This document shows, one piece after another, positions 55,631 to 63,493 of a stretch of DNA of 63,732 nt. Positions within the stretch are counted from its first letter, which is position 1. The number at the start of each line of letters is the position of its first letter. Origin of the DNA: Bradyrhizobium sp. ARR65 (GTDB taxonomy: Bacteria > Pseudomonadota > Alphaproteobacteria > Rhizobiales > Xanthobacteraceae); assembly GCF_000472385.1 (NCBI RefSeq), contig NZ_AWZU01000046.1, positions 128-63,859 of the forward strand, in the 5' to 3' direction. The position numbers were made by a program, and so were the translations under genes. A model generated the notes under the pieces. The model had not been told where the DNA came from, searched no databases, and saw only the letters and a list, made by a program, of their open reading frames with translations.

Positions 55631-56359
55631 TCACGCTGCCATCGCCGGGTCTTCCTTCTCGCCCGTGGCGACGATCCGCAGCGAGCCGTCCGGGAGGGGC
55701 CGCTGCAGCGACTGCGCCTCGTCCCAAGGGGCGCGGAGCCAGACCTCGAATTCCTCCGCAGTCGCGAGGATCACCGGCATCGCCTTGGGATGGACGCGCT
55801 TGACCTCCGCGTTCGGCTCGCAGGTGAGGAATCCGAAGAGATCGGCGGTGATCTCGCCTTCCTTCGCCTTGCGCACACTGGTCCAATTGGTCCACAGCCC
55901 GGCAAATGCGATCAGAGGCCGCGTCTCGTCCAGAGCGAACCAGACTGGCACTTTCTTGCCGTCGATCGTGTCGTACTCGGAAAACGACGTGAATGGAACC
56001 AGGCAGCGATGCTCCGGACCTAGCCACCGCTTCCAATGAGTGCTGCTGACGTTCCTGATGTTCGTCGTGCCGCCGTCCGGCTCCATCCGGAGCAACTCCT
56101 TGAAGTCGACGGTCTGGCCCTTGGCCTGCAGCTTCTCCGCGCGCTTCTTCGTCGCGTCCATCAGGGCCCGCTGCGAGCTCGGCATGCCCCAGCGTGCCAT
56201 GACGATCTCGCCTCCCTCGGCACCGTTGCGCACGATCGGTGCAGGGTAGTCGGGAAAAATGCCTGGCATCGATGGCAGGTTGCCGACATTGCTGTTCAGC
56301 GCGCCGAACAGGCGACGGATCGCGTCGACGTTTTTTGTCATCGAGTAGAGATTGCACAC
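55631..56359 (-). CDS. SRAP (YedK/HMCES-type) abasic-site protein
   Basis: A 242-residue SOS-response-associated peptidase-family protein. These proteins crosslink to abasic sites in single-stranded DNA through Cys2 to shield them. A GTG at 56357-56359 places Cys directly after the initiator Met (V/M-CNLYSMTKN); an ATG two codons earlier would bury the Cys at position 4 and destroy the active N-terminus, so GTG is chosen. Other site residues: TNIRNVS near 100, VPFTSFSEYD near 122-131 (Glu), and HPKAMPVIL near 192 (His). The upstream gene stops 2 bases before it. It is third gene of the repair operon. Confidence 0.9.
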   Translation of the reverse strand: MCNLYSMTKNVDAIRRLFGALNSNVGNLPSMPGIFPDYPAPIVRNGAEGGEIVMARWGMPSSQRALMDATKKRAEKLQAKGQTVDFKELLRMEPDGGTTNIRNVSSTHWKRWLGPEHRCLVPFTSFSEYDTIDGKKVPVWFALDETRPLIAFAGLWTNWTSVRKAKEGEITADLFGFLTCEPNAEVKRVHPKAMPVILATAEEFEVWLRAPWDEAQSLQRPLPDGSLRIVATGEKEDPAMAA

Positions 56360-56361
56360 GA

Positions 56362-56811
56362 TCAAGTCTCCGGAACGGCCAGGCGGGGGCGCGACATCAG
56401 TTGCAGCAGCGTGGCCGAGGGCCGAGGCCCGGCCTTAGCACATTTGCTGCAGCGGAGCCGGCCGGCCAAGTCGTGGACAAACGTGGTCGGCGGATGCCGC
56501 AGCGCCGCCAAATCGACGTCCCGTCGGGTCTTGCATCGCGAACATTCGATCTCAAGCGAGGCGAAGCCGCCGTTGATCGCTTGGTCGACAGTCGGCGATG
56601 GATCAATGGGGCCGCCATTCGCCCACATGCGCTCGTTCCAGGATTCGCAGAGCAACTTGTCGGCCTGACGAATGAGAGCTTCGCCTTTGGCCCGGGCTTC
56701 GGCAGCCTGTCCCGCGAGGATCGTCGTCATCGCGCGTGCCCGGCCGAGCTCCTTGGTGAGCGCCTTGCGGTCTCCTCCGGAGAGGGGTGTCGGGTGATGC
56801 TTCGGTGCCAT
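56362..56811 (-). CDS. Conserved hypothetical protein, zinc-ribbon type
   Basis: A 149-residue protein. A helical N-terminal half (KALTKELGRARAMTTILAG) is followed by a zinc ribbon made from ECSRCKTRRDVDLAAL and RLRCSKCAKAGPRPSATLLQ. Zinc ribbons of this kind bind nucleic acid or act as structural supports. The ATG at 56811 (MAPKHHPTP) is preferred to upstream starts that overlap the previous gene. The SRAP start lies immediately after its stop, so the two are co-translated. The function is unknown; the context points to DNA repair. Confidence 0.7.
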   Translation of the reverse strand: MAPKHHPTPLSGGDRKALTKELGRARAMTTILAGQAAEARAKGEALIRQADKLLCESWNERMWANGGPIDPSPTVDQAINGGFASLEIECSRCKTRRDVDLAALRHPPTTFVHDLAGRLRCSKCAKAGPRPSATLLQLMSRPRLAVPET

Positions 56812-56839
56812 TGCAGCATCCAGTTCCGGTCGCCGGCGA

Positions 56840-57238
56840 CTACTCGAACACAGGCCAGCAGCCGTCTTCCTCATAGCGCCCGGTCCGCTGGGTGCAGGTA
56901 TTGTCCAACAGCCGCTGGCCCACATCCTTCCAGAGCGCGTCCGGACCATAGAGGCGAGCGGCATCTAGCTTCTGGATCTCAACCACTCTGGCGCAGCGGC
57001 GGCAGCCCACCCTCAGAACATGTCGAGGAATTTGGCTCAGCCGTAGCGTGCCGCCGGAGAGGCTTGCCGGCCTGGCTTCGGCGCGGGGGTCGTCCAGAAG
57101 CGCCTGCCAGTACTCCGACGGCAGATCATCATCCGGAGCCAATCCGGGCTTCGGGTGCACGATTCTGCGGACGCCAGGGGCCATCTTTTCCATTTGCTTG
57201 GGGGTCGGCATGCGCCAGCTCGCGGGTCGATCGGTCAT
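56840..57238 (-). CDS. Conserved hypothetical protein, first gene of repair operon
   Basis: A 132-residue protein with VGCRRCARVVEIQKLDAARL near residue 78 (one CxxC) and a C-terminal TCTQRTGRYEEDGCWPVFE that may supply two more Cys. The first 70 residues are Pro-rich and unstructured-looking. I cannot name a family. It is the first gene after the divergent promoter shared with Ku and lies 28 bases before the next gene. The arrangement suggests an auxiliary repair or regulatory role. Confidence 0.65.
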   Translation of the reverse strand: MTDRPASWRMPTPKQMEKMAPGVRRIVHPKPGLAPDDDLPSEYWQALLDDPRAEARPASLSGGTLRLSQIPRHVLRVGCRRCARVVEIQKLDAARLYGPDALWKDVGQRLLDNTCTQRTGRYEEDGCWPVFE

Positions 57239-57377
57239 GTCTAATTAGAACATAACAAGAACATTGGAGTCGAGTCCCGGTCAGAAAAAATGGTCTTGCA
57301 TCCTGGTCGGGCTGTCGGAACCATGCCCTGCCGTTCGTCTTGAATCCGGCCGCCCTCGTTTCGGAGTACCGCGTTTC

Positions 57378-58301
57378 ATGGCCCCCCGTGCCAACTGGAA
57401 AGGCTTTCTGCGTCTGTCCCTGGTGACCTGTCCGGTCGCGCTCTATCCCGCGACTTCTGAGAGCGAGAAAATCTCTTTCAACCAGCTCAACCGCCAGACC
57501 GGACACCGCATCAAGTACCTGAAAGTGGACGCCGAGACGGGCGAGGAGGTGTCCAACGAGGACATCATCAAGGGGTACGAACTCGACAAGGGCCACTACA
57601 TCGAGGTCACCAAAGATGAGCTCGACGAAATCGCTCTTGAGTCCACGCGCACCATCGAGATTGACGAATTCGTCGACAAGGACGACATCGACCCCCGCTA
57701 CCTGATCCGCCCATACTACCTGCGCCCGGACGGAAAGGTGGGCCACGATGCCTTCGCCGTGATCCGCGAGACCATCCGCGAGATGGACAAGGTCGCGATC
57801 GGCCGCGTGGTGCTGACCAACCGCGAGCACATCATCGCGCTCGAACCGCTCGACAAGGGTCTCGTCGGCACGCTGCTCCGCTACCCCTACGAAGTGCGCG
57901 GCGAACAGGAGTATTTCGACGAGATCCAGGACGTCAAAGTGACGAAGGACATGCTCGATCTCGCCAGGCACATCGTGAACCAGAAAGCGGGGGGCTTCGA
58001 GCCCGACAAGTTCGAGGACCACTACGAGACAGCGCTCATTGACCTGATCAACACGAAGCGCGCTGGCAAGCCGATCACTCCGAAGGAGCGGCCCGCGGTG
58101 ACCAACGTGGTCGACCTGATGGAGGCGCTGCGGCGGAGCGTCGGGCGGGAGGCCGCGCCAGCGAAGGCCGCAAAGCCCGCCAAGAAACCGCGCAAGGCGT
58201 CGAGCGGACAGAAAGAGATGCTGATGCCGATTGAAGGCAAGAAGCCGAAGGAGACGGCGGCGAAGAAGGCAGCCGCCAAGCCGCAGCGGAAGTCAGCCTG
58301 A
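57378..58301 (+). CDS. ku: Non-homologous end-joining protein Ku
   Basis: A 307-residue bacterial Ku. It begins APRANWKGFLRLSLVTCPVA, the typical start, then NRQTGHRIKYLKVDAETGEE, YYLRPDGKVGHDAFAVIRE and GLVGTLLRYPYEVRGEQEYF in family order. The C-terminus (about 255-307) is a Lys/Ala-rich extension that binds DNA and ligase D in relatives. Ku binds DNA ends as a homodimer and recruits LigD. No ligD is in the window. The ATG at 57378 is chosen because upstream sequence encodes no family residues. It is divergent from the six-gene repair operon. A copy of its tail is found as a scar at 25704-25800. Confidence 0.93.
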   Translation: MAPRANWKGFLRLSLVTCPVALYPATSESEKISFNQLNRQTGHRIKYLKVDAETGEEVSNEDIIKGYELDKGHYIEVTKDELDEIALESTRTIEIDEFVDKDDIDPRYLIRPYYLRPDGKVGHDAFAVIRETIREMDKVAIGRVVLTNREHIIALEPLDKGLVGTLLRYPYEVRGEQEYFDEIQDVKVTKDMLDLARHIVNQKAGGFEPDKFEDHYETALIDLINTKRAGKPITPKERPAVTNVVDLMEALRRSVGREAAPAKAAKPAKKPRKASSGQKEMLMPIEGKKPKETAAKKAAAKPQRKSA

Positions 58302-58321
58302 GGTCGGAACAAGAGGACCGC

Positions 58322-58567
58322 ATGGACGTGAGAGAAGCTTCCGCGATGACCGAAGCCTCTGGCCTGGTCGACGATCGGGACGCTATGGGCGCACCGCACC
58401 CGAGCGGCCAGACGGAGTCGGCCGGGACCCGAAGGTCGCTGCGCCAGTCTTCGAACGAGGCGGCGCTGCGCTGGGCCGAGCGGCTGCGCAAGGTGACGCT
58501 GCAAGCCCCGTTGTCCTCGCTCTTTGTCGCGTTCCTACTCGGCATCTGGGTCGCGCAGCGGCGCTAG
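58322..58567 (+). CDS. Small protein with C-terminal membrane helix
   Basis: An 81-residue protein. Its first 45 residues are polar, and the final 20 (LSSLFVAFLLGIWVAQRR) form one membrane helix with a basic end. It follows Ku by 20 bases on the same strand and could be co-transcribed. I do not recognise a family; tail-anchored placement in the inner membrane is likely. Confidence 0.5.
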   Translation: MDVREASAMTEASGLVDDRDAMGAPHPSGQTESAGTRRSLRQSSNEAALRWAERLRKVTLQAPLSSLFVAFLLGIWVAQRR

Positions 58568-58659
58568 GGCGAAGCCGCGGGGCTGTCGACATCGATGAAG
58601 GCGGAGCTCGAGGTCGCGGGGGTGTGCATGTTCTGCTGGCTTGATCCCTTCTTGAACCT

Positions 58660-58875
58660 CGACCGCCATTCAGCCTGCAGGGACCGTTTTCACGCGCGAT
58701 CTTCGTGCCCGTGATGCGGTTTGCGGATAATCTCGAGGTCGGAGCGCACTGGATCAATGAGGCCACGCGGTTCAGGCTGGACGGTTACCCGTTCGGCAGC
58801 GGCATTGGGCGAGAAGGCGTCCGATATGCGGTCGAGGAATTTTCTCAGCTGAAATTCGTCGGATTGACGGCTTAG
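58660..58875 (+). pseudogene. Aldehyde dehydrogenase C-terminal remnant
   Basis: The plus strand reads VFTRDLR, then after a frame change MRFADNLEVGAHWINEATRF, RLDGYPFGSGIGREGVRYAV and EEFSQLKFVGLTA with a stop. NAD-dependent aldehyde dehydrogenases end with VFTRDL...AxxLExGxVWINE...YPFGGxGxSGIGREGV...E. Here GGMG is missing and a frameshift lies near 58700. Everything before the last quarter of the protein is gone. It shows that this flank has lost core metabolism genes through deletion. Confidence 0.7.
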
Positions 58876-58973
58876 CAGTTACAATGCCGGGATCACGGGA
58901 GTGTGGCATCATTTCTAGCGGCGTGGCCACGGCTTCTCGTCACCGATTTGCACGAAGATGCTGCCGGATTCGT

Positions 58974-59318
58974 TCAGAAGCTCCTTCGCCAGGAGGAGTC
59001 GATACCGTAGATATGTATCGCCCTCCCCGAAAAGATCCGCTCCATTCTTGAGTTCTGGGCTTCGATCGTTCCCGCGCGGAAATCGGCATCGGAGATTGCG
59101 CTCCCACTGACGTCCAAGATCGGGAGACCGGCTTCCAGGTGCATTGGACCGCTCATCCTGGCAATGCCGGACCGCGATATATCGCTGGCCTTGAGCAGGC
59201 CAAGGCCCGAAAAGGAGAGAATTGGTCGGTCGAAGCCGATCGATTCCAGAGCCAACGAGTTCTGCCGTGCGACGTTAAGGTTTATCGGCGCGGTGACTTG
59301 TTCGAAAAGCGGAGACAA
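58974..59318 (-). CDS. Doubtful open frame
   Basis: A frame of 114 codons starting at TTG, with a plausible amino-acid make-up (SPLFEQVTAPINLNVARQNS and ISDADFRAGTIEAQN) but no family match that I know and no clear ribosome site. It could be a remnant of a longer gene, since the frame remains open upstream of the TTG. The stretch between the aldehyde dehydrogenase scrap and the HTH gene holds nothing else. Confidence 0.25.
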   Translation of the reverse strand: MSPLFEQVTAPINLNVARQNSLALESIGFDRPILSFSGLGLLKASDISRSGIARMSGPMHLEAGLPILDVSGSAISDADFRAGTIEAQNSRMERIFSGRAIHIYGIDSSWRRSF

Positions 59319-59505
59319 CTCGCTGAGGCCTGAGCCGCTTATTGCGCAATGTGCGCCGGGGCGGCTGGTACGCCACTGTCAACGCCAATGCGTACACGGC
59401 ATGAGCTTAATTCGCCGATGACCGCCGCGAGTCGCATACAACTATATCGAACCGCTAAGTCAAATAGCGGAGAGTCATATGTCGAGTGAACATGGGGGAG
59501 GAGCT

Positions 59506-60105
59506 ATGTCCGTCAACGACTTCGCCAAATGGGCGGGGATCGGGCGAACGACAGCCTGGAAGGAAATTCGAGAAGGGCGCTTGCGTGCGGTGAAGGTCTC
59601 CACCCGGACCGTAGTTGCAGTCGAAGACGCGCGCCAATGGCTCGCAACAAGACCAGCTCTTTCGCCGTTCTCAAGAACAACGCCGGGGCCTAGCATGAAG
59701 AAGTGCCGACACCCTCTTTTTTATGACAATGACTCCATTGAATTGAGAGCAAATATCCTCCGACTAGTTAAGCTCAGATATTTCGTAAAGCGTTGTAGTC
59801 CGCATCACCTGAGGATTGAGCGCGTTAACTTCTGGCCGACCACCGGTACAATACACGTTGACGGCGAGGCCCCGCGTCATGATCGAGGGTGGGACGCCCT
59901 CATTGCGCTACTTACTGCTGTTTGTCCCAAACCCGCATACCAAAGAAGTAAACCGCATCGCGTTTTGGCGAGGCCCGACCTTGAGAGTCGTTCTCCGATC
60001 GATCTGGTCGACAACGACGTTTTAAGGGTTGATCTGAGCGGATCAGTGACGACGCCGACTGAAGAGGATCCGACGGAGATCGCTATTGTTCTGAGCGAAG
60101 ACTGA
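59506..60105 (+). CDS. HTH protein with C-terminal domain of unknown function
   Basis: A 199-residue protein. Residues 1-52 form an excisionase-type HTH: SVNDFAKWAGIGRTTAWKEI, then REGRLRAVKVSTRTVVAVED and ARQWLATRP. The remaining 140 residues (KKCRHPLFYDNDSIELRANI, then FVKRCSPHHLRIERVNFWPT) look like an alpha/beta domain unknown to me. The ATG at 59506 has a near-perfect GGGGGAGGAG before it; an ATG nine codons upstream also has GGAG. The HTH part is similar to the one at 52684. It may regulate or excise the neighbouring element. Confidence 0.7.
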   Translation: MSVNDFAKWAGIGRTTAWKEIREGRLRAVKVSTRTVVAVEDARQWLATRPALSPFSRTTPGPSMKKCRHPLFYDNDSIELRANILRLVKLRYFVKRCSPHHLRIERVNFWPTTGTIHVDGEAPRHDRGWDALIALLTAVCPKPAYQRSKPHRVLARPDLESRSPIDLVDNDVLRVDLSGSVTTPTEEDPTEIAIVLSED

Positions 60106-60726
60106 TACGAGCTGGCTCTCTCAGTATTCGGCCGCTCCCGACAACTCTATCAATCACCCTGCGCGCTTGCTGAAAGATGATGGCCGGCGCAATCTTAATA
60201 GCCAGCCCCTTACGGGCACCGGTCCTCGACGCTAGCCAGGCGATATCGGGAGCAACCGGTCAATGCCGGATGGCACCGGCACAAGCGCAACTCTGTTGCA
60301 GCAGGAGTGGGCTCCGGGCTGCCCCGACCCACAGATGACGATCTCGCAGATTGATTGTGCGAAGTTGTCCATCCGCGTCAGAATGAAGCAGCGCATAAAG
60401 GCCGACCGCCTGACCCCGGCCTCCCCATAAAGGGTTGCGTTCAATCAAACAGCTTACCGACGGCGTGGCTCCGAGGTTCGGATTCATCAGGTAAGAAGGC
60501 TTCGCCCCTGCAGGCGAAGCCTTGCCCTTCGGTCAAGGACAGCCCCTCAAGCGTTCACCAAGGTTCGATTGACTGCCCCTGCACCCTCTACCCCTAGACC
60601 TCTCTATGGAGAGAGGTCTCCCTGCCGCAGCTTTGAATATCGGGCAAACACAAATCCCGCCCAGTGCGAAAACGTCAGAACGAATTCCACACCTCTCGCG
60701 CGAAATACACCTGGATTGTCAGTATC
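60106..60726. other. Intergenic region with hairpin cluster
   Basis: About 620 bases between convergent genes (HTH protein and Rep-like protein). The first 380 bases hold only short overlapping frames with no recognisable content. The last 230 contain three hairpins described separately. It may hold terminators for both genes or an element end. Confidence 0.45.
60496..60619. repeat. Cluster of three strong hairpins
   Basis: Hairpin 1 has arms 60496-60506 and 60513-60523 (11 bp, AAGGCTTCGCC). Hairpin 2 spans about 60520-60538 (CCTTG, loop, CAAGG). Hairpin 3 has arms 60596-60605 and 60610-60619 (10 bp, AGACCTCTCT, loop ATGG). All stems are perfect. They lie about 110-230 bases beyond the 3' end of the HUH-type Rep-like gene. 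Possible roles are terminators between converging genes or a replication or transfer origin for the Rep-like nuclease. Confidence 0.55.
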
Positions 60727-62097
60727 TTAGCCTGCCGTAAGAACAGGCGTTTTCCAGTTTTGAGGGCGGGAATTTCCAGTTTTAGCGGGTCGGGGCACTG
60801 CTGGCGCCGCCCTTCTGGCGAGTTCCTTCTTTACTCTTGGACCGCCCCGCTGGGCGAGACAAGGCAGCGTCTCCCACCAGCCCTGCCACGCGGTCCGCGG
60901 CCAGCAGTATGGCGCACGTTCGGACAGATTGTGGATGCGCGCTTCCCTGATCCATTGCAGCACCTGTCGCTGCTTATTTTCATCTGCGCGCAGTACCCCC
61001 CAATCTACGCCTAGTTTGGTGAAGTAGCCCGGAAGGTCTGGATCGTCTTCGCTAATGAGGAGTTGTCGGTTGAGCCAATCGGGTGTCCCCATACGCACAG
61101 GAAATTCATGCATCTCCCACCCGAGGTGAGGCGAATCGAGATGCAGATATGGCCACGCCCGATCTTCAAACGCTGAGAGCGCCCGTAGTCCCTGACGAGC
61201 AACTGCGGATCGAGCATTGAACCAGATCGTCTTCGAGCCACCAATTCTCTGACGAAACGGGATAACACCAGCTGGGCGCCTGTAATTCGGCCGCTGCCCG
61301 ATGAGATCGAATAGTGGGGTTAGTGCGCCCGTTTGAAGGTCACGATCCATAATGGCGGGATCCAAACCTTTCGTCATGTACTGAACGCGATCCCACTGCC
61401 AGCTCGCCTTCGTCCCAACGGTCTTCGGGTCCTTCAGCCGGAGGTCAACTCCCGCCGGCGTCATCTTTGGACAGTGACGCTTGAAGAATGAGTGCTGATC
61501 GTCCTTCGCCCACTGCGTGAATGCGCGCCTTAGACCCTCCGGGATGTGCACCAGTAGATGTGTATGCAATCCATTCTCTGCACTGCATTCGTGAACATAG
61601 GCTGCATGCCACTGGTGCCCCCATCGCTCTATCTGATCGCCGGCTTCGTCCAGAAAATCGGTAAGCAGCTTTGTCATCAGACGATCGTCATCAATTCCGA
61701 GAGGCTTGTAGGCAATCGTGATAAAGCCGTTCATGAACAGTCCGTATTCCTGAGTGAGGAACGAGACAGCATCGTACAGCTCTTGAACATCGGCTCTTGT
61801 GAGATACGCCGCGGCCCTCGCCTTGGCGGCCGCCGCAGCTTGCTGCTCTAGCAGCATCTCATTGGCCAGCTCCTCATTCTGAAGCGCTCCACGCAGATAT
61901 GTCTCGAAGTCCGCGCCCGTAATGGCGCCATTTAACGCGCCTTGCGGACCGCTGCAGTTCGGTTCGCTGAAGCCAAAACGTCCCGCTTCATCAAACTCAA
62001 GCATGCAAAATTCACGACGAAACCGCTCACGCTCATCTGCATCCTCGATGCTCGCCAAGAATTCGTCGGCAGTAACTTCTCTGTCGAAATTGGACAT
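60727..62097 (-). CDS. HUH-type Rep-like protein
   Basis: A 456-residue protein. The HUH motif is visible as AENGLHTHLLVHIPEGL with His178 and His180, and the candidate nucleophile Tyr240 in DRVQYMTKGL. The spacing and the closing YxxKG fit rolling-circle replication initiators of the phage/plasmid Gp2 type. An acidic N-terminal domain of 100 residues (TADEFLASIEDADERERFRR) precedes it. Such enzymes nick one strand at an origin hairpin. The ATG at 62097 is chosen; a GTG 12 codons upstream would overlap the methyltransferase-fold gene. It begins 1 base after that gene's stop, so the two are coupled. Confidence 0.65.
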   Translation of the reverse strand: MSNFDREVTADEFLASIEDADERERFRREFCMLEFDEAGRFGFSEPNCSGPQGALNGAITGADFETYLRGALQNEELANEMLLEQQAAAAAKARAAAYLTRADVQELYDAVSFLTQEYGLFMNGFITIAYKPLGIDDDRLMTKLLTDFLDEAGDQIERWGHQWHAAYVHECSAENGLHTHLLVHIPEGLRRAFTQWAKDDQHSFFKRHCPKMTPAGVDLRLKDPKTVGTKASWQWDRVQYMTKGLDPAIMDRDLQTGALTPLFDLIGQRPNYRRPAGVIPFRQRIGGSKTIWFNARSAVARQGLRALSAFEDRAWPYLHLDSPHLGWEMHEFPVRMGTPDWLNRQLLISEDDPDLPGYFTKLGVDWGVLRADENKQRQVLQWIREARIHNLSERAPYCWPRTAWQGWWETLPCLAQRGGPRVKKELARRAAPAVPRPAKTGNSRPQNWKTPVLTAG

Positions 62098-62098
62098 C

Positions 62099-63178
62099 TT
62101 ACGCCCCCAATTTAGAGGTATCAGCCGCACCAACCTTTCGCACGGTCATCGCGCTTAACGTGACCGGCCAGTTGATGACACGTCTCGTTTTCGTGCTTCC
62201 CCAGTGCCTTTTAAGAGCGGCCCGAAAATTCCACAGGATGATTCGTTGCAGCGAACCAGATGTCTCCAGCCGTCGCACGACGGGCCATGCAGCCATGTAG
62301 TCCACCAATTCCGATAAATTCCAAACGGACCGCATGATCATCCGCTTGCGATAATGAGGAAGTCGATCGTTAGCGTCCGACAGTGGATAACCGGTGGTTC
62401 GAAAATCATCCCGGAAGAACTGTTCGTCGAAAGTGAGAAAACGGTTCAAAAAGCGAGTCATGTGGGATTGCAACAACCCATTGATGTGGCTTACAAACAT
62501 CTCGTCCTTTGCCGGACGCGACTTGGCAATCACACTCATATTGGCGTAGCTGACGAGAAGAATTGTCCCGCCTGAACATGCGATGCGGCAGGCTTCGGCC
62601 AAAGTGCGTCGAAGATCCGCAAATTGACCTTGCTCGATAACCACAAAAGAACAGGTCGATGAAGGCAAACCGGTGCGGTCGAGCGACCCTGTACGATAGG
62701 TCAGGCCACTTCGGAGAACGTACGGAACTGTCCCAAAAGGCCGGGTCGGTTTGCTATCGAGATACTTCTGAACGGCGCTTCCGGACCCAAGCGGCTTCTC
62801 TTTTGCCAGTTGGATGAAGTTCACATCCGGACTTACAACTGTTGCCCTGCCCAGATATTCGGCAAGCTGGACGGCGAACGCACCGCCTCCATTCGATAAA
62901 ATCGCCGTTCTTCCAGAGCACCCCTGGGCTGCAAGCGCACTGGAGATATAACTAAGTAACTCGTGCGAACCGAGCGGTCCGGCAAGGTTCGCATGCGATG
63001 ACGGCTGAGGGAGGCTCGTTTCGGAACCGGCCGGGCCAGCCTCCAAAATTGTGCCGCCATCGATCGCTGAAGGAGCCGCTTCCCAAACCTCTCGCGCTTG
63101 GACGGCCTCAATAGGACGCGGGCGGCGCTCGAGATCGTAGTTTTCGGGTGGATGGCCGTGATTGGATGAAGGTGACAT
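62099..63178 (-). CDS. Class I methyltransferase-fold protein
   Basis: A 359-residue protein. The Rossmann motif I is TAILSNGGGAFAVQLAEYLG near 91-110, followed by ATVVSPDVNFIQLAKEK (acidic end of strand 2) and later ACSGGTILLVSYANMSV (motif IV-VI region). This fits an S-adenosylmethionine-binding fold but lacks a DPPY/NPPY or PC motif, so a DNA methyltransferase is not evident. The first 70 residues are unstructured. GGAG lies eight bases before the ATG. It is coupled to the Rep-like gene. The substrate is unknown. Confidence 0.55.
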   Translation of the reverse strand: MSPSSNHGHPPENYDLERRPRPIEAVQAREVWEAAPSAIDGGTILEAGPAGSETSLPQPSSHANLAGPLGSHELLSYISSALAAQGCSGRTAILSNGGGAFAVQLAEYLGRATVVSPDVNFIQLAKEKPLGSGSAVQKYLDSKPTRPFGTVPYVLRSGLTYRTGSLDRTGLPSSTCSFVVIEQGQFADLRRTLAEACRIACSGGTILLVSYANMSVIAKSRPAKDEMFVSHINGLLQSHMTRFLNRFLTFDEQFFRDDFRTTGYPLSDANDRLPHYRKRMIMRSVWNLSELVDYMAAWPVVRRLETSGSLQRIILWNFRAALKRHWGSTKTRRVINWPVTLSAMTVRKVGAADTSKLGA

Positions 63179-63493
63179 GACTGTTCTCCTGGTTTAGGCA
63201 GAGGAACAGCACGTCAGACAAACCGACGGGTGGATGAGACGGACGGTACCGATCTCTGCACCTATTATTCAATTTAGGGGGGTCAAAAATTGCGGGCTAA
63301 ACGCAAAAAAACCGGGACTGCGACATTCGGTCGCAACCTGGGCCCACGACGGATGGCCATCTCGCGCCTTGTCCGCTTCGGCCCCAAGCCAAGCTGTCGA
63401 CCGACCAGGCCGTCAAACTGCTGCCCGGCTCCCACGCGGCCATGAATTCCTCGTAGCCAGAACTGAATTGCCACTCAGCAAGGAGTGGCAAAG
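63179..63493. other. Divergent intergenic region
   Basis: About 315 bases between the methyltransferase-fold gene and the ArdC-like gene. AGGAGT close to 63481 is the ArdC ribosome site. An A-rich stretch (63285-63312) may be promoter DNA. No other gene is seen. Confidence 0.45.

Noticed and set aside
55191..56357. A 388-codon minus-strand reading over the SRAP gene
   Set aside because: Its first three quarters are out of frame with the well-recognised SRAP protein and are low-complexity Arg/Ala/Gly; only the last 90 codons are kept as a small gene.
57129..58022. Minus-strand 297-codon frame opposite Ku
   Set aside because: Antisense shadow of Ku with the usual Val/Asp-rich mirror composition.
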